In this document: in pieces, positions 33,453 to 45,430 of the stretch
Position numbering within the stretch: position 1 is the stretch's first letter
Layout of the letters: every line of letters starts with the position of its first letter
NCBI GenBank assembly: GCA_030549495.1
Contig: JAUIRK010000993.1
Span: forward strand, 1-64,000
Origin: Nectonema munidae
Taxonomy: Eukaryota > Nematomorpha > Nectonematoida > Nectonematidae
Length of the DNA: 64,000 nucleotides
Direction of reading: 5' to 3'
Translations under genes and position numbers: made by a program
The notes under the pieces: model-generated
What the model saw: the letters and a program-made list of their open reading frames with translations, nothing else
What the model was told of the DNA's origin: nothing
Database searches by the model: none

Positions 33453-33536
33453 TATATTTATTTATTTTTCTTACTTGAACTTTTTTACCCCCAACTAAAA
33501 ATTTTTTACCCCTGGTTGAGGATCTCTGCCCTAATA

Positions 33537-33998
33537 CATTATCTATAAATGAGTTACATCTACATAGGTATTTTAACTTCACTATAATATCTCTTAACGT
33601 TCAATCTCTAAAATCCAAATTTAATTAAATTAAGTCACTGATTCGTCAATTAATGAATAGTGACATATAGATATTCTCGCTTTTCAAGAAATCGGGATTT
33701 CAGATGGGGCAATAGAATTCAACATACCTGGCTATTCGAAACCAAGAAGAATATCTAAGCACTCAGGCTTATGCTTTTTCGTAAATACTTGTTGAAACCT
33801 TGCAGACAAATATACTATCTGACTTATATTAAGTGTTGGTGTCAAAATATGGCTAAGTAAACAATCAAGTATATGTGTTTTTAATGTTTATATCTGTCTG
33901 TTTTTAGTGTGGATTCCTTGGAAGATTTTTTTTCCTCTTTTTAAACTATTTTGGAAACGTATTCTGATAAAAAATCTCATGACCTTATATTTCTTGGT
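33537..33998 (+). pseudogene. LINE-B-related endonuclease fragment
   Basis: The first bases after the hAT target repeat read as the start of a LINE ORF2: TIISLNVQSLKSKF, then IPGYSKPRRISKHSG and, in a shifted frame, VDSLEDFFSSF and HDLIFLG. These match the LINE-B motifs LNVQSLRSKF, IPKRCSKHGG and the segment before GDFN. It is strongly decayed with several frame changes. The reading is cut at about 33998 where an RTE-type LINE begins. The rest of the copy resumes at about 35965. Confidence 0.7.
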
Positions 33999-35964
33999 GT
34001 GGGTAAAAATAATAATGAAGACATGTGGGGTAAGATAAAGAAGAGTTTGATTTCAATGAGTGAAAAAGTCTTGGGACGCAATAAGTCTAGAGGATTCAAG
34101 CAAAAAGAAACATGGTGGTGGAAAGAAGATTTGAGAAAGGAATTAAAAGAAAAAAATGGCTTTTAAGAAGTGGCGAAAACAAACTTGAAAGAAGGCAAGG
34201 AAGCGTATGTAGCAAAGAAGAAAGAAGCCCAAAGTTTTATTTCGATTGCAAAAAATCAAGGGACCAAAAACTCTATGATGATTTAAATACAAAGGAAGGA
34301 GAAACCCAGATATATAGAATTGCAAAAGCAAAGCAGAAAGAAGTGGAGGAGATTCGAAATGTCAATATTATTAAGGATAAAGAAGGGAAAATAATTTTTG
34401 AGGTATAAGGAGTTAAGAACAGATGGGCAGAATATTTTGAAGAACTCCTCAATAAGGAAAATAGAAAAGAAGAGTTAGTTGTAGCTTTGAAAGTTGAAGG
34501 ACCAGAAAAGATAATTAATGAAGATGAAGTATTGCAGCAAATCAGAAAGATGTAGAATTATAAAGCATCTAGGCTTACTAATGTAAAATAGGAGGACCTA
34601 TAACTTTATCGTGGATGATAGACTTGCCGAAAAGAATTTGGATAAATGAAAAATGAAGACTGGAGAAAGCCCATTTGGAAAAAGAAAGGAGACATCTTGC
34701 GATGTAGTAGTTATCGTGGAATGAAGTTACTGGAGCATGGACTGAAAGTTCTAGAAAGAATAATAGACAGGCGAATCCGTTTGGTGATAAAAATAGACCA
34801 AAAACAGTTTGGATTTATGTCTGGAAAAAGCGCAATAGAAGGGATTTTTATCACGAAACAATTAATAGAAAAGAAAATTGAAGGAAATTCATCACTTTTT
34901 TGCGGATTTAGAGAAGGCATATGATACAATTCCTAGGGAAGTAGTTTATTCGTGCTTGCTTAAGAAGGGAGTATCCGAAAAACTTGTGAGATTGATTAAA
35001 GAAATGTAAAATAACTCAATAACATCTATTAAAACGGCGGAAGGAATGTCGAGGGACTTTGAAGTGAAAATAGGGTTGCATCAAGGTTCGGCATTGAGTC
35101 CATTGTTGTCTGCGTTGGTTATTGATGAGCTCTCAAAACATTTAAGAAAAGAAGAACTTCGGGAGCTTTTGTTCTCTGATGACTTAGCAATATTAGCAGA
35201 TAATGAAAAAGAATTACAGAAGAGAATCATAAAATGGCAAGAGAGTTTAGAGAAATATGGATTGAAGATAAATTCTGGAAAGACAGAGACAATGGTATGT
35301 AGCAAAAGTGAGGATATTGTAACACATGTGAAAGATACGTACGGGAATGAGCTAAAGCAGGCAAAAAATTTTAAATACTTGGGAGCGCAAATTATGGATA
35401 GCGGAAGCTGTCAAAGGACGTCCAAGCAAGAGTGAATGCCAGCTGGCTGAAATGGAAAGAGGTTAAAGTGATCCTCAGCGATAAAAGAATGCTGATGAAA
35501 CTAAAAATGAAGATTTACACTACAATTGTTCGACCGGTGTTGACTTATGGATGCGAATGCTGGAGCTTAAGGAAAAAAGAAGAAAGAAATTTAATGACAA
35601 CAGAAATAAAGATGCTGAGAAAAATGTTGGGAACAATTTTAAAAGATAAAATAAGAAACGAATAGATTAGAAGAAAGATGGGCGTAGAGGTAAGTGTGTT
35701 GGCTATAGTGGAAAGTAGTAAGTTGCGGTGGTGCGGGTATGTTTTAAGAAAGAAGCAAGAGGATGTGGTGCGTCAAGCTCTGGAAAAAGTAGTGGACGGA
35801 AAAAGAAGCAGAGGCAGACAACGAAAGAGATGGAAGGGTGGGCTGAAGGAGTGACTGAAAAAGCTTGGACTAAACGAAGACGACGCACTTAACAGAGAGA
35901 TGTGGAGACAGCGGATCTTAGCCACCGACCCCCAACTTGGGGATAAGGTGTAGACAAAGAAGAA
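33999..35964 (+). mobile_element. 5'-truncated RTE-type LINE inserted in a LINE-B relative
   Basis: Coding pieces in order are: MWGKIKKSLISMSEKVLG, KEGKEAYVAKKKEAQS, FADLEKAYDTIPREVV, VKIGLHQGSALSPLL, LLFSDDLAILAD, YGLKINSGKTETMV, VRPVLTYGCECW and the C-terminal block with GRQRKRWKGG, ending RILATDPQLGD. This order and wording fit RTE-clade RT, with FSDD replacing YADD. Many stops and frame changes interrupt it. The endonuclease is missing, so the copy is 5'-truncated. It ends in a GAA-rich tail at about 35955 before the host LINE resumes. Confidence 0.75.
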
Positions 35965-37904
35965 GAGTATGAAAATGATCCAGATAAAATAATCAGTTCA
36001 ATTAATGATACTCTTAACAATTGTGTTAAACAATAAAAAATGGTTCGCTACTTCCCAGTTGTTGAATTTAATTAAGAAACGTGATTTGCTTTATCCTAAA
36101 TTTAAAAAAAATGAACGATTTTAAAATTGATTATTCTTTGAAAAGAAAGTATTATCACTATTGTAAAGAAATTAGATACATGTATAAAATTTTGAAGAGG
36201 AAAAATAATGCCCAAGAATAAAAACAGTAAAGAAATTTGGAAGAACATAAACAATTGTATTCAAAATAAAACAAAACGGTAAAGTCATTACTGACAACAA
36301 AAACCTTTGTGATATTATAAATGATTCTTTTTTAAATCAAACTCATGAGTGCTGTAATACTGATTTTTTGAAGTATTTACCTGAAGTTAAGTCAACTTTT
36401 ACACTGAAAAGTATAAGCATCAATGATGTGCTCAGTTCATAAGCATTGATAGCTTGAGTAATAGTAAAATTGAAGATATATACGGCTTATAAGCATTTCA
36501 TTTGAAAATTGTCAAAAATCTAATTGCTTATCCTCTGCTTTTCGCTTTTAACATTTGTATTAAATATTCAGTCTTTCCATCATGTTTGAAACTCAGCAAG
36601 TGTATTTCTATATATAAGAAAAAAGGTGACAAATTTGAAGTGGGTAATTATCGACACATTTCCTTAGTAAGTATAATTTCTAAACTCTTTGAAAAAATAT
36701 AATTTATAGATTCTCAACTATTTCAATACAAATAAGTTATTGCATCCTCAAAAGTTTGTTTTTAGAAAAAACTTCTCCACAATTCTTGCACATTCTTTTT
36801 TGATAAATACTATTTTTGAATATTTAGACAACAAAGATGATGTCCTCATTATTTATGTAGCTATTTCAAATTTTATACAATTCCCTACCATAAACTCCCT
36901 TCCCAGCTAAAAAAATATGATTTTGACAGCCCAACTTTTAAATTTTTTGAGTCCTACCTTTTTTCAGACAATACATTGTAAATACCAATGGTTGCTTCTC
37001 TGATCCTCTTACAGTTGTAAGTGGAGTTCCACAGGGTTCGGTCTTGGGACCATTTCTATTTTTAATCTACAAAAACGATATTTTTTTCTCCAAGCTAACT
37101 CTGAAAATTATATCTTTCGTAGATGATTTATCAATCTTAATACCTTACTCTTTCCTTTCATCTCAGGCTTCAGTTTATAACACCCTTGGAAGATGTGTAT
37201 ATAAGAAATATTGATAAGGTGTTTGACTGCTGTGTTTTCAATGATTTTCGTATTAACCATAAAAAACTGTTCATATGTATTTTACCAACAAAAAAAGGTA
37301 TCCTACTTTTTTAAATAACATTAGCATCGAACTATCAAAATCTCATAATTTTCTGGGCCTAATACTCACTGATAAACGTAAGTGGGTTAAACATATTAGA
37401 CGTGCTTCCAATAAGATTAGCCATGTTATTGGAATTTTATATTTCTTCAAGTCCTTCCGGGTATACATAAAATTAGAAATTAATAGAGCACTTGTTTTAC
37501 CACACTTAACATACAGTATAATAAATTGGGGTTACTGTAACCTTTCAAGTTTCTTAATTTTACGGTTAGTTTTCAATTTGAAATATAAAGCGCATACCTC
37601 TAGAATCTTTCACCAAAATAATCTTTTAAAAGTTCAGGATATTTACAGTAAACAACTTTGTCTTTATTTATGGAAAGCATTGCATGGATATTTACCAAAC
37701 TTTATGAACGATTGGTTTGTATTTAATCATCAATTACAGCGGCATTCAGCTAGATACGTGAAGAATTTTAAAACACCGTTTTATAACCACAAATCAACTC
37801 AAAACTCTTTGAAGTTCAGATCAATAAAAATATGGAATAATTTTCTTCACAGTTTTATCGAGATACAACTTCTTTTTCAACATAAACTAGGCTTTCATTT
37901 CTGA
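35965..37904 (+). pseudogene. LINE-B-related reverse transcriptase, second half of the split copy
   Basis: Sequence resumes with YENDPDKIISSINDTLNNCV, matching the LINE-B segment just after the endonuclease. Pieces of the RT follow: YRHISLVSIISKLFEKI, SGVPQGSVLGPFLFLIY, FVDDLSI in place of YADD, and a 209-codon frame (37275-37904) with LGLILTDKRKW, SHVIGILYFFK and IINWGYCNLS, closely matching the LINE-B C-terminus. Compared with LINE-B about 100 residues are missing between GDFN and this point, so the RTE insertion came with a deletion or the copy was already deleted. Multiple stops are present. Confidence 0.75.
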
Positions 37905-38970
37905 TTATGAAGATCTTTGTTCTAAACCTAATTGCTTTGTTTGTAAAAATTATATCTGATGATTGATTGATTAGTATCAGTCTTGTTTTTCTTTTTTCCC
38001 CATTTTCTTTTCTTTTATATAATATTATACATTTAGTCATTTTTCTTTTGTTTATTTTTTGCATTATATATTTTTTTCACTTTGGTTATATGGCTTCTCA
38101 TCCTGGAAACTTGTAGTAAGTTCTTGCCAGCTACAAATGATAAGCACAACCTGCAAGCAACGAGTAAAGATTCCTTACATGGATAAATTGGAATTTACTC
38201 TGACAGCCATTGGATAAAGTACCTAAACAAGGAGGACTGAGTTTTTGGATTGGAGTGAGCTTCAAGATAATATTATCATAAGTTGTCTTAACCTATATGG
38301 CAAAGATGTAGGCAACGTATTTTAAACTAACCTATTCCATTTTTCTAAACATTATATTCGTTAAAGTATTTCTACTACGGCTATGCAACCTTTGAAATAC
38401 TTATGCAAGATTTACTTATTTTTTTAAACTTGCCTAATAAATTCTTCTTATTATTACTAAGATGTTGATTAAATAAAGGCCAAAACTTCAAACTGATAAT
38501 TAGCTATTCTCTGTAACTCATGTTGCTTGTATCTATATTTTATATTTCATCCCAAGGAATAAGATTGATATGTGAAATAATTCGTTCCATTCTTGCGTTA
38601 TTTGATTGGTTAAAACAAAAAATTTTATCCATTCAGATCAAAGATTTTTAATATATAATATAGATAATCGTTTAGGGAAAAAATTATATTTGTTATTTAT
38701 AACCCCTTAAGGAGTTTTAAAAGCTAATTGTGAAGTTCTATATATTTGAAACAGACGGTTACTATTTCTTGAAACAATGTTGTCACGCTAGTTATCATTA
38801 TCAGCGATAAAATACGAAGGTTCAAGGTTTCCCTTCTAAAATCCATCAGTTCTTGTCAATTTCATATATTTTTCGTTCTTAAGTGGATATATCATGTACT
38901 TCTCTATGTATGTATTAAATTATTTAAATCGGAATTGAATAGATTTATTGTTCAACAACATTTCGTAAAA
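37905..38970. other. LINE 3' UTR and AT-rich flank
   Basis: The first few hundred bases are probably the 3' UTR of the LINE-B relative, with AATAAATTCTTCTTATTATTAC near 38435-38456 as a likely 3' end. At 38520-38660 a decayed repeat shares words with 23980-24060. No gene is seen. Confidence 0.35.
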
Positions 38971-39125
38971 GCCGAATGATAGATAGATAGTTATTAACAT
39001 AGATAGTTAGTTAGTAACATAGATAGATATATAGTTAGATAGATAGATAGTTAGTAACATAGATAGTTAGTTAGTAACATAGATACATATATAGTAACAT
39101 AGATAGATAGATAGTTACATAGGTA
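38970..39125. repeat. GATA/GTTA tetranucleotide microsatellite
   Basis: Runs of ATAGATAG mixed with TTAGTTAG and TAACATAG units cover about 155 bp. The larger unit ATAGATAGTTAGTTAGTAAC recurs twice, so the array is a mixed tetranucleotide and higher-order repeat. Confidence 0.8.
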
Positions 39126-41440
39126 CATAATTAGTTGAATGAAAATTTCATTGAAAAATTTATGGGTAAACTATGTTTTTGTATATATGATTCTGCTGAT
39201 ATCCTTGATGGTGAGGGTCACAAACTCGAAATTTAATATCTTGAAAAGATCTTTAGATAGAAAGGGCAACATAAAGTTGTCCATGACTGAAACATGGTCC
39301 CTTTAAAAAAATACCTACTTTTTGAAAAGTCTATGAATTTGCGGGTTTAGTGCGAAAATGTATGATTTTTTTTTATTCTAAAAAAAAAAAATTTTCTAAG
39401 TTTATTTTCTTGAAATGATGTTGTCTAAGTGTTCGTTGGGTAGGAAAAGTTTGGGAAACATGGAATATCTTTCTATATATAGAAGGAGAAATTGGAAAAA
39501 GCATACGTGTCAAAGAACGCGCTCTCAAAGACGAGGAAAATGTGGTTGTGCATTTGAAGGAGAGGAAAAAGGCATGTAATTTTGGCACTTGGAGAAGAAA
39601 GGAAAACTACTCTTTCTTGTAGTGATTGGGTACTGTTATTCCAAAAAGAAGAAGAGCGCCAGATTATCTGCAGTGATTCCTACTTTCACTTCTATAATGT
39701 ATATATTGTTGTTATATTGGTAGATGATAATGATTTATATAATCAGGGAATTGTTTGTTTCATATATACAATGCAGCAGCCAAATTCCCTTTTCTACATT
39801 TCACATAAATGAAGAAGTCATAGTAGCAAGCGTATAGAAGAAATGGTACATATAGACATTAGTAAACAGCATTTCGCGAGTGTATGCATACCAAGCTTAT
39901 TATTGTTATTATTATTATCTGAGAAGTAATGCAATTTTAGCGATAATTCAATTAACAAAGTAGAATGAGTTCTTTGTGGGCTTGGTTTTGTTCTCTCGTT
40001 TCCTTTTTATTAGCTCTCATTCCATGCCTTCTACGGGCGCTGGCAACCTCTACCCCACTTCATGCCTGCAATGCTCTCCATCAAACAGTGGCGTAAAATC
40101 GTGCATTCATTAAGCGCATTGTTTTGCATGCACGCTCTGATGAGATGTCAAAATCTGAAATATATTGACGTATGATTGACAGGGGCAGATGAAGACCAGA
40201 TTCAATCTGTCAGAAAATTTTCAGGTAGCTAGTTAATTTTCTTTTAAAAAGTGTATATATAAAATAAATATATTGGATCAGCATAAACTTAACATATCAA
40301 AGTTTGATTTCGTATATGTATTGTGAATTTAGACACTAAAAGGTGAGATTGCCATCTTGGTTATATTGTGGTCAAAGTTAACCACTCTAAAAATAATGTA
40401 ATTGTAACGCAATAAAGTTGTCACCGATTTATATATCAAATAAAATATAGAGCAATATACATTTTATATGCCAACCGTAATTTTTGGGACTATAATTCTA
40501 TAACTCTATAATTATAATAATACTATAATTCTAGGATTATAATAATTCTATAATGTAATTTGCTATAGTGAATGAAATTATGAGGAGATTTTCTCACGCC
40601 CTTTGATGTTTTGAAGAACAATAATAAAAAAAATTTGGCCGTGTCCAACCCTTGAGTTTTTGGAGGATAAATATGTATGGAAAAAAACTTTGAGGGATCT
40701 ACAAAGTAAGAATAAAGTAATATTAGTCCGCCAATCAATTGAACAATCAACAAAATTCAAAAGATTCTTGCCCCTTCACTACTTCTTGGTTCTCTTGACA
40801 GTGCTAATTTTGAAAATATCCTAACTATGCACCACCGTCAATTTAAATTCGTATTGAATTTGTCATTTAAAATCACAGAGCTTCAAATAGCTCTAAAAAC
40901 TAATTTAAAGCGGAAATAGCAATGTTGTTTAGAAAATAAAGAAATCAAATTCAAGTAAATCATGATTAGGATTATTGTGGTGCACAAATTGAATTATTGT
41001 GATAAGGAAAAAGAGGGGATAAAGGTTGCTCAAAAACAATATACGCTACAAATTAATTTTTTACTTACAATGGATAAATATAATAATCAATGCCTAGATT
41101 AAATAAACAGCTGGTAGAAGAAAAAAATCGAAAACGTCATAACGATTAAGACGAGAATTTTGTAAAGCCGCGAAAATCGATTGAATTTTGATAATAAATC
41201 TGGCAATTTTTGTTATCATTCAATAATTTCTATATACCTGATCATGATCATTGCGCGTTTAGTATTGTGTATATTTTCATATGTTGTCTTTTCAACTGGG
41301 AAAACAAGCGAATCTTTATGCTGCGCTTAGTATTTTCATATTTTACGGTTCTTGAACTCTGTGCTTTTTATCCGCGCAACGTTTTGCATCTCATTCAGTC
41401 AAAAATTTTCGTAAATTTAGAAAACATAATGTTAAGCTTC
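39126..41440. other. AT-rich region without supported genes
   Basis: Short frames at 39373-39588, 39582-39812, 40523-40753 and 41210-41506 show no domain. A less AT-rich patch at 39975-40200 contains CAGTGGCGTAAAAT, similar to a hAT MITE end, but no partner end or target repeat was found. ATAATTCTATAA words are repeated at 40490-40555. Confidence 0.35.
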
Positions 41441-41668
41441 CAGACGGGTAGCCAGGCCGAGGCTAGAGGGTGCTTAAATGGGGAATTATTATATGATAGG
41501 ATTTAAAAAATATTTACATCAAATTAGAGTCAGTAGCACGTGGTTTCCTCTTTTTCAATGGACCAATGAAAGAAATAATAAAAGCATAATAGGATATAAA
41601 GATTTCAACATGTTGGCAATATTTTTTAGTCTTAGCCACTCCTAATTTTTTTTCTAGCTACGGGCCTG
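41441..41668. mobile_element. small hAT-like MITE
   Basis: The left end CAGACGGGTAGCCAGGC is matched in reverse by CAGGCCCGTAGCTAGAAA at the right end. The flanking octamers TAAGCTTC and TATGTGTC agree at 5 of 8 positions, suggesting an old target duplication. At 228 bp it has no coding sequence. The CAGRCSSGTAGCYAGR end type is common among hAT MITEs. Moderate support only. Confidence 0.5.
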
Positions 41669-43130
41669 TATGTGTCTATATATGTACATTCCAATCAGAA
41701 TTTTATTTTTATGAATAGCACTAATTTCAACGTTTATTCGTTTTGCATGCATCGTTGTTATATTCAGAAAAGAATCTTTGAGGCACGACAAATTTATTAG
41801 TCTGACCAATTTTGCCTCTTAATTTTGTGTAACATAAACAGGCCATTTTGGCTGCGGGTTTGATAAAAATAACAAATTAAAATTCTTCAGAAAATCACCA
41901 GTCTTAAAAATGGAAAGTAAAATCAATGAAGAAACAATATTTTAACTACTAAGAAACTATCAGTTTCTATTTTATTTGCATTAATAACAGTCGAAGTAGT
42001 AAAAATATGTTTTTGCGATTCAAAAATTTCTCAAGAAATAGGTTTATAAACACGTACTTTGCATATACTTGAAGTCGATCCCAGTTTTGTCTTGGCTTTA
42101 TGAACGCAAGTAGACAGAATGGTTGTTTTGATTTGAATCAACGCCTTTACAGGTTTAAAGTTTTCAATTTGCCATCTTGACAGATTCACTCCAGCGCTCT
42201 GCTAAGCTAACCGCTAAAAAAATCTAACCCTAACCCCAAAATTTCGTTCTGCGAGAGGTGGTATTCTCTTCGTTCACGGGTTGGGAGGCACTCTTCCCTT
42301 TATCGGTAATTTAGGAAGAAATAATTCTGGCAGCTCATTTGCCTTTTTATAAACCTTACCATATTGTATTTAATAGTAAATAAGATTATCCATAATGATC
42401 ATTGTAGGTCACTATAAATCTACGGTTATAACTTAAGTGCATTATTATTACAGTATTTTTTAACTATTGTTCTTTGTTTACATCACTGTGCTTTAATGTT
42501 GTAATTGGAGACAGATGATATTTACTGCTTTAACATATTTATAAACAATTTTGTAAGAACTACAGGAAGCTTAAAAACACTCATTAAACAGGGCCTTTCT
42601 TTATGGGTTTGTTAGTGTCGGCCTGATATAGAAGGGTCTTTTTGAAGAAAGCTCAAAAAGAACTTAAAAAATGAAGTCTTATGTATAATTGTTCGAATGA
42701 ATTGCTATGCAAATGGAAAAATGCATAGCTAGTTGAAAAAAATAAATATAACACTCAGAAATGCATACTTACATATTCATACTGGATATGAATCACCTAT
42801 AAATTCACATACACTAGCTTTATGGGAATATGTTTTTATAAAAATAATATTGACTGCGTCTATGTTTTTACACATGCCCCAGGAAGCGGTTCTTATAATC
42901 TAGTAGAAAGAAGGACGGCTCCTTTATCAAGGGATGTTGCAGGACTTTGTTGAACTTGAAAAAAAATTTAAAGGTTATTTTTTATTATAGTTTAAAAGTT
43001 TACCAAATATGTTTATACTTCCCATTAAATATTTTTAATTTATTCATATTTATTTTAAATTATAGCTGCTGGTGAACTTCATGCAGGTGTATGGTCTGAA
43101 TCAGTTATCGACACTTTTTCTGTTATTGCT
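41669..43130. other. AT-rich region, nothing recognised
   Basis: No frames above background and no clear repeats were seen. A less AT-rich stretch near 42160-42310 (GCGCTCTGCTAAGCTAACCG and onward) has no coding frame and could be a decayed repeat. Confidence 0.35.
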
Positions 43131-43144
43131 AAATATATTGATCA

Positions 43145-43345
43145 TATATATCTCCAACCTGTATATTACGATGATTCATCTCCAACCTGTATACTACGAT
43201 GATTCATCTCCAACGTGTATTCTACGATGATTCATCTCCAACCTGTATATTACGATGATTCATCTCCAACCTGTATACTACTATGATTAATCTCCACCCT
43301 GTATACTACGATGATTCATCTTCAACCTGTATACTACGATGGTTT
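43145..43345. repeat. 28-bp minisatellite
   Basis: Seven copies of a unit close to ATCTCCAACCTGTATACTAC plus GATGATTC occur head to tail, with a few substitutions per copy. Two or three more units recur at 43470-43540 after a unique segment. Confidence 0.85.
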
Positions 43346-43790
43346 CTATTCCATGTACAAATAAATAACTAGGGAGACAATGTTCAACTTTCTGTTCACA
43401 TTCTGCTAGATGTAAGATTTGATATACCTCATTCGGGGAGACGATGCTACATAAGTTATTACCTATATACATTATACCTGTATACTACGATGGTTCATCT
43501 CCAACCTGTATACCGCGATGATTCATCTCCAACCTATCAGTTCATATTTTGCTAGATGTAAGATTTGATATACCTCATTAGGGGAAGGGATGTTAGATAA
43601 GTTATTACCTATATTTTTGTAATTTTTTGACGATATTAAATAATATATTTTATCAAATAATCAAAATAAAATTCTGTAATCAAAGAATCGAAAAATATTC
43701 TTTAAAAAATCAAAAAATATGAAACTTTCTGTTCATATTTTGCTATCTCATACGATGTTACAAAAGTTATTACCTTTACTTTGCAATTTG
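43346..43790. repeat. diverged tandem duplication next to the minisatellite
   Basis: A segment containing TTTCTGTTCACATTCTGCTA, TAAGATTTGATATACCTCAT and TAAGTTATTACCTATAT at about 43388-43468 recurs at 43531-43615. A third partial copy lies at 43722-43775. The first two copies are separated by more minisatellite units. The pattern looks like a higher-order duplication that involved both parts. Confidence 0.6.
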
Positions 43791-43868
43791 CACGATTTTA
43801 AATATTATATTTGTCAAATAATCAAAGAATCGAAAAATGATAAAATCAAAAAATATTTATTCTTTTTA

Positions 43869-43988
43869 AATATACCGTTGGCTCCCCTTACTTTTAGTTT
43901 CGTATGTGCATAATTTGATAAAAATTAATTATTAAAGACTTGGTTTATCTTTCTATTTTAAAAGTAAGGGGAGCAAACGATATATTAA
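43869..43988. repeat. inverted-repeat MITE-like hairpin
   Basis: The left arm ATATACCGTTGGCTCCCCTT is matched in reverse by ATATATCGTTTGCTCCCCTT at the right end, and both continue into ACTTTTA. The centre is about 55 bp and AT-rich. TA flanks both ends, so a mariner-type MITE is possible. Confidence 0.6.
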
Positions 43989-44140
43989 AAAAAACTTTTA
44001 GGAAGAATTTTTGAAATGTGGCTCTCAATATGTATGTAAAATATTTTTTGAAATTTTTTATTTTAAGTATATTTTTTTTTAGCATTTTACGATTTACACA
44101 TTTAAATATATAATAAGGCTCGCAAGTTGTCTCCCCAGAG

Positions 44141-44162
44141 GTCTTGCCAGACCTCTGATATA
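44141..44162. repeat. short perfect hairpin
   Basis: CAGAGGTCT and AGACCTCTG flank TGCC, giving a perfect 9-bp stem with a 4-nt loop in otherwise AT-rich DNA. Its role is unknown. Confidence 0.5.
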
Positions 44163-44505
44163 TATAGGGGACTAACCGGTTTGAGCGTGCATATAGGGAG
44201 ATTACATTTACAAATCTCAATGTAACCAATTTTTTACACAGATGCTTCACCAAAATCAAAATCGCAACAAATTATATTTTATATGTAACACCATTATTGT
44301 TTGCAGTTTAATACATTATTATAATCTCATCTTCAATATAATAAATACCAAATCATAAAAATCAAGGTAGTCAAACTTTTTGTTATATTAACTTAAATTT
44401 TCGGTTCTTGTCTACTGTGTTTAAATTGCTTAGTGTCATCTACCTTATCGGGATCAAATGGTTAAGATAATGTTTTAGAGAGAAATTTACAGAAGGAAAG
44501 ACTTC

Positions 44506-44583
44506 GCATGATAAACTTTTTCAATGCGAAATCTTGCAATTACGTAATCTTGCACGATTTCGCATTGAAAAAGTTTATCATGC
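44506..44583. repeat. perfect 28-bp inverted repeat with 22-nt loop
   Basis: The arm 44506-44533 (starting GCATGATAAACTTTTTC) is exactly reverse-complementary to 44556-44583. The loop contains ATTACGTAAT, itself a palindrome. Perfect arms in a region where other repeats have decayed point to a recent origin or to selection. It could be a foldback element, a small-RNA precursor or an assembly-level inversion. Confidence 0.75.
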
Positions 44584-44589
44584 CTCCGA

Positions 44590-45120
44590 CATACAAATTG
44601 ATCAATGCATATGGCGAATCACACAAAAGTTATTTGTGTTTCTTAAAAGATCTTGAGACTACAGCTCAGCCTCTTACTTTTTATTTTTCCAAAAGGAAAT
44701 TCTATTGTATATGATCAAGTACATTTGACTCTGTTGTGTTGGCGCACCGATTACACAAACTCAAAGTAATTTCCACGGTTAAGCAGAAAAAGAGGGGCTG
44801 CCTTGACGATTCTTTTGGCCCTGGAGAAAAGACTGTAAGAGGCCTTAATATTCACTTTTCATATAAGTCGAGATGTATCTGTCTGTTTGTCTTTTTGAGT
44901 GTTTATTTTTGTCCATGGGTGTGTAAATATGTGTGAGTTTCCTAACTCTGTTAGTCTGTTTTCTTTACATTCAACTTGAATATTAAATATAAACCATCAT
45001 TTTCAAAGTTGTAACTATCAAAAATTTAATATTCAGAAACTGTTCTAATTTTAGCCATGTTTTTAACAAATTTCTGTCATTAGTACATCCAAGGTAAGAA
45101 TAATCCTCAATGCTTATAAA
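44590..45120. other. AT-rich region, nothing recognised
   Basis: Two short frames (to 44714, and 44736-44936) lack any domain and the first begins inside the inverted repeat. No repeats or exon-like borders were seen. Confidence 0.3.
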
Positions 45121-45130
45121 TATAGGGATA

Positions 45131-45215
45131 TCACGATCTGGAATTGAACCGGAATCGGTGAATCAATGACAGATGCTTTCCAATACCACCGATTCGAGTC
45201 AAACGTTCCAATACA
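45131..45215 (-). repeat. tRNA-like sequence, probable decayed SINE head
   Basis: On the minus strand a box A-like TGGTATTGGAAAGCA (45187-45173) is followed 37 nt later by GGTTCAATTCC (45150-45140), a good box B. GAATCGGTG and CACCGATTC form a 9-bp stem across the middle. The acceptor arms do not pair, so it is not a working tRNA gene. No other copy is seen here, which leaves the SINE idea weak. Confidence 0.35.
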
Positions 45216-45430
45216 CCAAGTATTACACGTAGGAATTACAACAGTCGATGACGTGAAAGAAATTAAAACTAGTGTTCGAAATTTTGCAAAATTTTAATTA
45301 TCCATAAAATACCTTTTGAGATGCATTTTTATCTGTTTTTTTACTAATTTTTAGATTTATAAGAAACAGGAAAGTTGAAAGCAATAAAATAAATTTTATT
45401 TTTCAGAAAAATATTTGTTTTTGAAAATGA

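Larger units (their letters stand above)
24271..33528 (-). mobile_element. hAT transposon carrying nested insertions
   Basis: The left end begins CAGGGGTTCTCAACC (24271) and the right end, read in reverse, begins CAGAGATCCTCAACC (33528). The flanking octamers CTCTAATA (24263-24270) and CCCTAATA (33529-33536) match 7/8, the expected hAT target duplication. The transposase lies on the minus strand in two blocks, 30180-28756 and 24791-24530. Three insertions sit inside: a 3.96-kb insert (24796-28755), a SINE (about 30190-30340) and a Tigger element (30921-33452). Without these the hAT would be about 2.6 kb, a normal size. Its target was a LINE-B relative whose endonuclease frame resumes at 33537. 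Confidence 0.85.

Noticed and set aside
41210-41506. 98-codon frame as a small host gene.
   Set aside because: It runs into a MITE end, has no domain, and the frame is not supported by composition.
43145-43345. CRISPR-like array.
   Set aside because: The units are contiguous 28-bp repeats with no unique spacers, and the genome is animal.
45131-45215. tRNA gene on the minus strand.
   Set aside because: Box A and B are present but acceptor arms do not pair and the T stem has a mismatch; more likely a decayed tRNA-derived repeat.
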